A DNA stretch of 64,000 nt from Acidovorax sp. NCPPB 3576 (lineage in GTDB: Bacteria; Pseudomonadota; Gammaproteobacteria; Burkholderiales; Burkholderiaceae_C), in the NCBI RefSeq assembly GCF_028473605.1, contig NZ_CP097267.1, forward strand, positions 1,306,501 to 1,370,500. Direction: 5' to 3'. Made by a program: the position numbers and the translations under genes. The first letter of the stretch is position 1. Each line of letters opens with the position of its first letter. A model generated the notes under the pieces. It saw nothing but the letters and a program-made list of their open reading frames with translations. It made no database searches and was not told where the DNA came from. Positions 63,114-64,000 of this stretch are shown here, in pieces.

Positions 63114-63154
63114 TGGGTCCGCATTGCGGTTTTCTAATTAACTATCGCCGCCGC

Positions 63155-63183
63155 ATCATCGCTAAATAAATACTGGCTTGCAA
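63155..63183 (-). promoter_or_regulatory. possible promoter of the IPTL/collagen/glycosyltransferase unit
   Basis: On the minus strand TTGCAA, 17 bases, GATGAT: a fair -35 and a weak -10, in the AT-richest stretch of the interval and preceded by an AT-rich AAATTTTG. Confidence 0.3.
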
Positions 63184-63272
63184 ACAAAATTTAACGCCTG
63201 TGACGGCGGTGCATCAATCGGGTAAACGCCCATGGCCACCGGTGCGCTCTTTTTCCGGCCTGCATCGCAGGC

Positions 63273-64000
63273 CTACCAGTCTTCCTTGACGGCCAGCACC
63301 GCCTGCCGTCCCCCTGCCGCGCGCCCCGCCAGCCAGGCGGTCACCGTGCCGGTGGCCAGCACGGCCGCGCAAAGGGCCAGCAGCCGCCACCAGGGCACGC
63401 GCAGGTCCATGGTCCAGTGAAAGCTCTGCGGATTGACCACGTGCACCAGCACCACCGACACGGCCAGCCCCAGCAGCGTGCCCGCCACCGCCCCGATGGC
63501 CGTCCATGCGGCCCCTTCGCCCGCCACCACCGCCAGCACCTGCCGGCGCGTGAGGCCCAGGTGCGCGAGCAGTCCGAATTCCTTGCGCCGCGCCAGCACC
63601 TGGGCGCTGAAGCTGGCGGCCACGCCAAACAGGCCGATGCCGATCGCCACCGCCTGCAGCCAGTAGGTGACGGCAAAGCTGCGGTCGAAGATGCGCAGCG
63701 AGCGTTCGCGGATGCCCGCCGCCGACGCGAATTCCAGCGCCCCGCCATTCACCGTGCCCGCGCTGTCCATGGCCTCGCCGGACAGGGTTTTGGCCAGCCC
63801 CTCGATCGACTGGCGCAGCGCGGCCTCGTCAACGCCCGGTTGCGGCCACAGCGCCAGGTCGTTCGTGCGCGTGTCGCCGGTCAGGCGCACGAAGTCCGCA
63901 CGGTCCAGCGTCACCGCACCGAACTGGCGCACATAGTCGCGCCACACGCCCGCTATGAAAAACGGAGCAACCTGCCGGGAGCTTTCTTGCGCCAGCGGCC
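63273..64000 (-). CDS. FtsX-like ABC transporter permease, C-terminal part (5' end outside window)
   Basis: The frame is open to the window edge, so about 242 residues of the C-terminus are seen. It starts in the periplasmic loop (QVAPFFIAGVWRDYVRQF). The C-terminal three helices follow: VTYWLQAVAIGIGLFGVAAS, the conserved ARRKEFGLLAHLGLTRRQVL loop, then AWTAIGAVAGTLLGLAVSVV and LLALCAAVLATGTVTAWLAG. This is the FtsX/LolE/MacB permease fold. A perfect 7-bp palindrome (63257-63273) overlaps the stop but is not followed by T, so it is not a clear terminator. Its usual partner, an AttH-like protein, lies 3.2 kb downstream. Confidence 0.85.
   Translation of the reverse strand, partial: PLAQESSRQVAPFFIAGVWRDYVRQFGAVTLDRADFVRLTGDTRTNDLALWPQPGVDEAALRQSIEGLAKTLSGEAMDSAGTVNGGALEFASAAGIRERSLRIFDRSFAVTYWLQAVAIGIGLFGVAASFSAQVLARRKEFGLLAHLGLTRRQVLAVVAGEGAAWTAIGAVAGTLLGLAVSVVLVHVVNPQSFHWTMDLRVPWWRLLALCAAVLATGTVTAWLAGRAAGGRQAVLAVKEDW

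Noticed and set aside
63257..63273. Perfect palindrome at the FtsX stop as a terminator
   Set aside because: On the gene's strand it is followed by GGAAAAAG, not by T.

Overview
The window is a high-GC chromosomal segment of a betaproteobacterium of the family Comamonadaceae, most likely an Acidovorax/Paracidovorax-type plant-associated species. This rests on a complete 14-gene nuo operon preceded by secG and tRNA-Leu, on DUF2818 and DUF1178 genes directly behind nuoN, on an IPTL-CTERM protein, on a 17-bp GCTATT...(A/G)(T/A)(A/G)GC intergenic element typical of the family, and on a HrpX-type PIP box in front of a candidate type III effector. The assignment is inference from gene content; no 16S gene is present.

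Layout. 1-3263: 3' part of thrC, then the molybdenum-cofactor genes mobB, moeA and moaD. 3301-6761: a patch of accessory genes that separates moaD from moaE. It holds an NTF2-like protein, a DapA-family aldolase with a strongly structured leader, a small PIP-box gene whose product begins MGNAC (the best novel candidate here), and three conserved small proteins. 6796-10478: moaE, clpB with a good sigma-32 promoter, and a small membrane protein. 10685-19157: aldehyde dehydrogenase, GNAT acetyltransferase, methyltransferase, a hypothetical protein, a DUF945/YdgA protein, dusC and a phospholipase-D-like lipoprotein. 19209-27078: an AT-richer type IV pilus minor-pilin operon, transcribed pilV-pilW-pilX-pilY1-pilE-fimT. 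27216-34966: ribD, a small secreted protein, an aminotransferase, rpsO, pnp with leader hairpins, a quinone oxidoreductase, tpiA and secG. 35089-50654: tRNA-Leu(GAG), nuoA to nuoN, then DUF2818 and DUF1178 genes. 50703-52502: an MsbA-like exporter. 52867-58839: a branched-chain amino acid/amide ABC transporter (livGF, two tandem substrate-binding proteins, livHM). 58896-64000, all minus strand: an FtsX-like permease (cut by the window end), an IPTL-CTERM surface protein, a collagen-like Gly-X-Thr protein, a family-2 glycosyltransferase and an AttH/CrtC-like lipocalin protein.

How the parts work together. Most genes are housekeeping: Moco synthesis, complex I, RNA decay and translation, riboflavin, transport and pili. 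Three places stand out. First, the 5060-5670 gene combines a perfect PIP box, a correctly spaced -10, an N-terminal MGNxC acylation signature like that of known plant-pathogen effectors, a Ser/Pro-rich N-terminus and a C-terminal tandem repeat, so it is a candidate undescribed type III effector. Second, the leader of the DapA-like gene contains at least four hairpins and several mutually exclusive long-range pairings, like an undescribed cis-regulatory RNA. Third, the IPTL-CTERM / collagen-like / glycosyltransferase trio looks like a surface-glycoprotein module set between an FtsX-like permease and a lipocalin protein.
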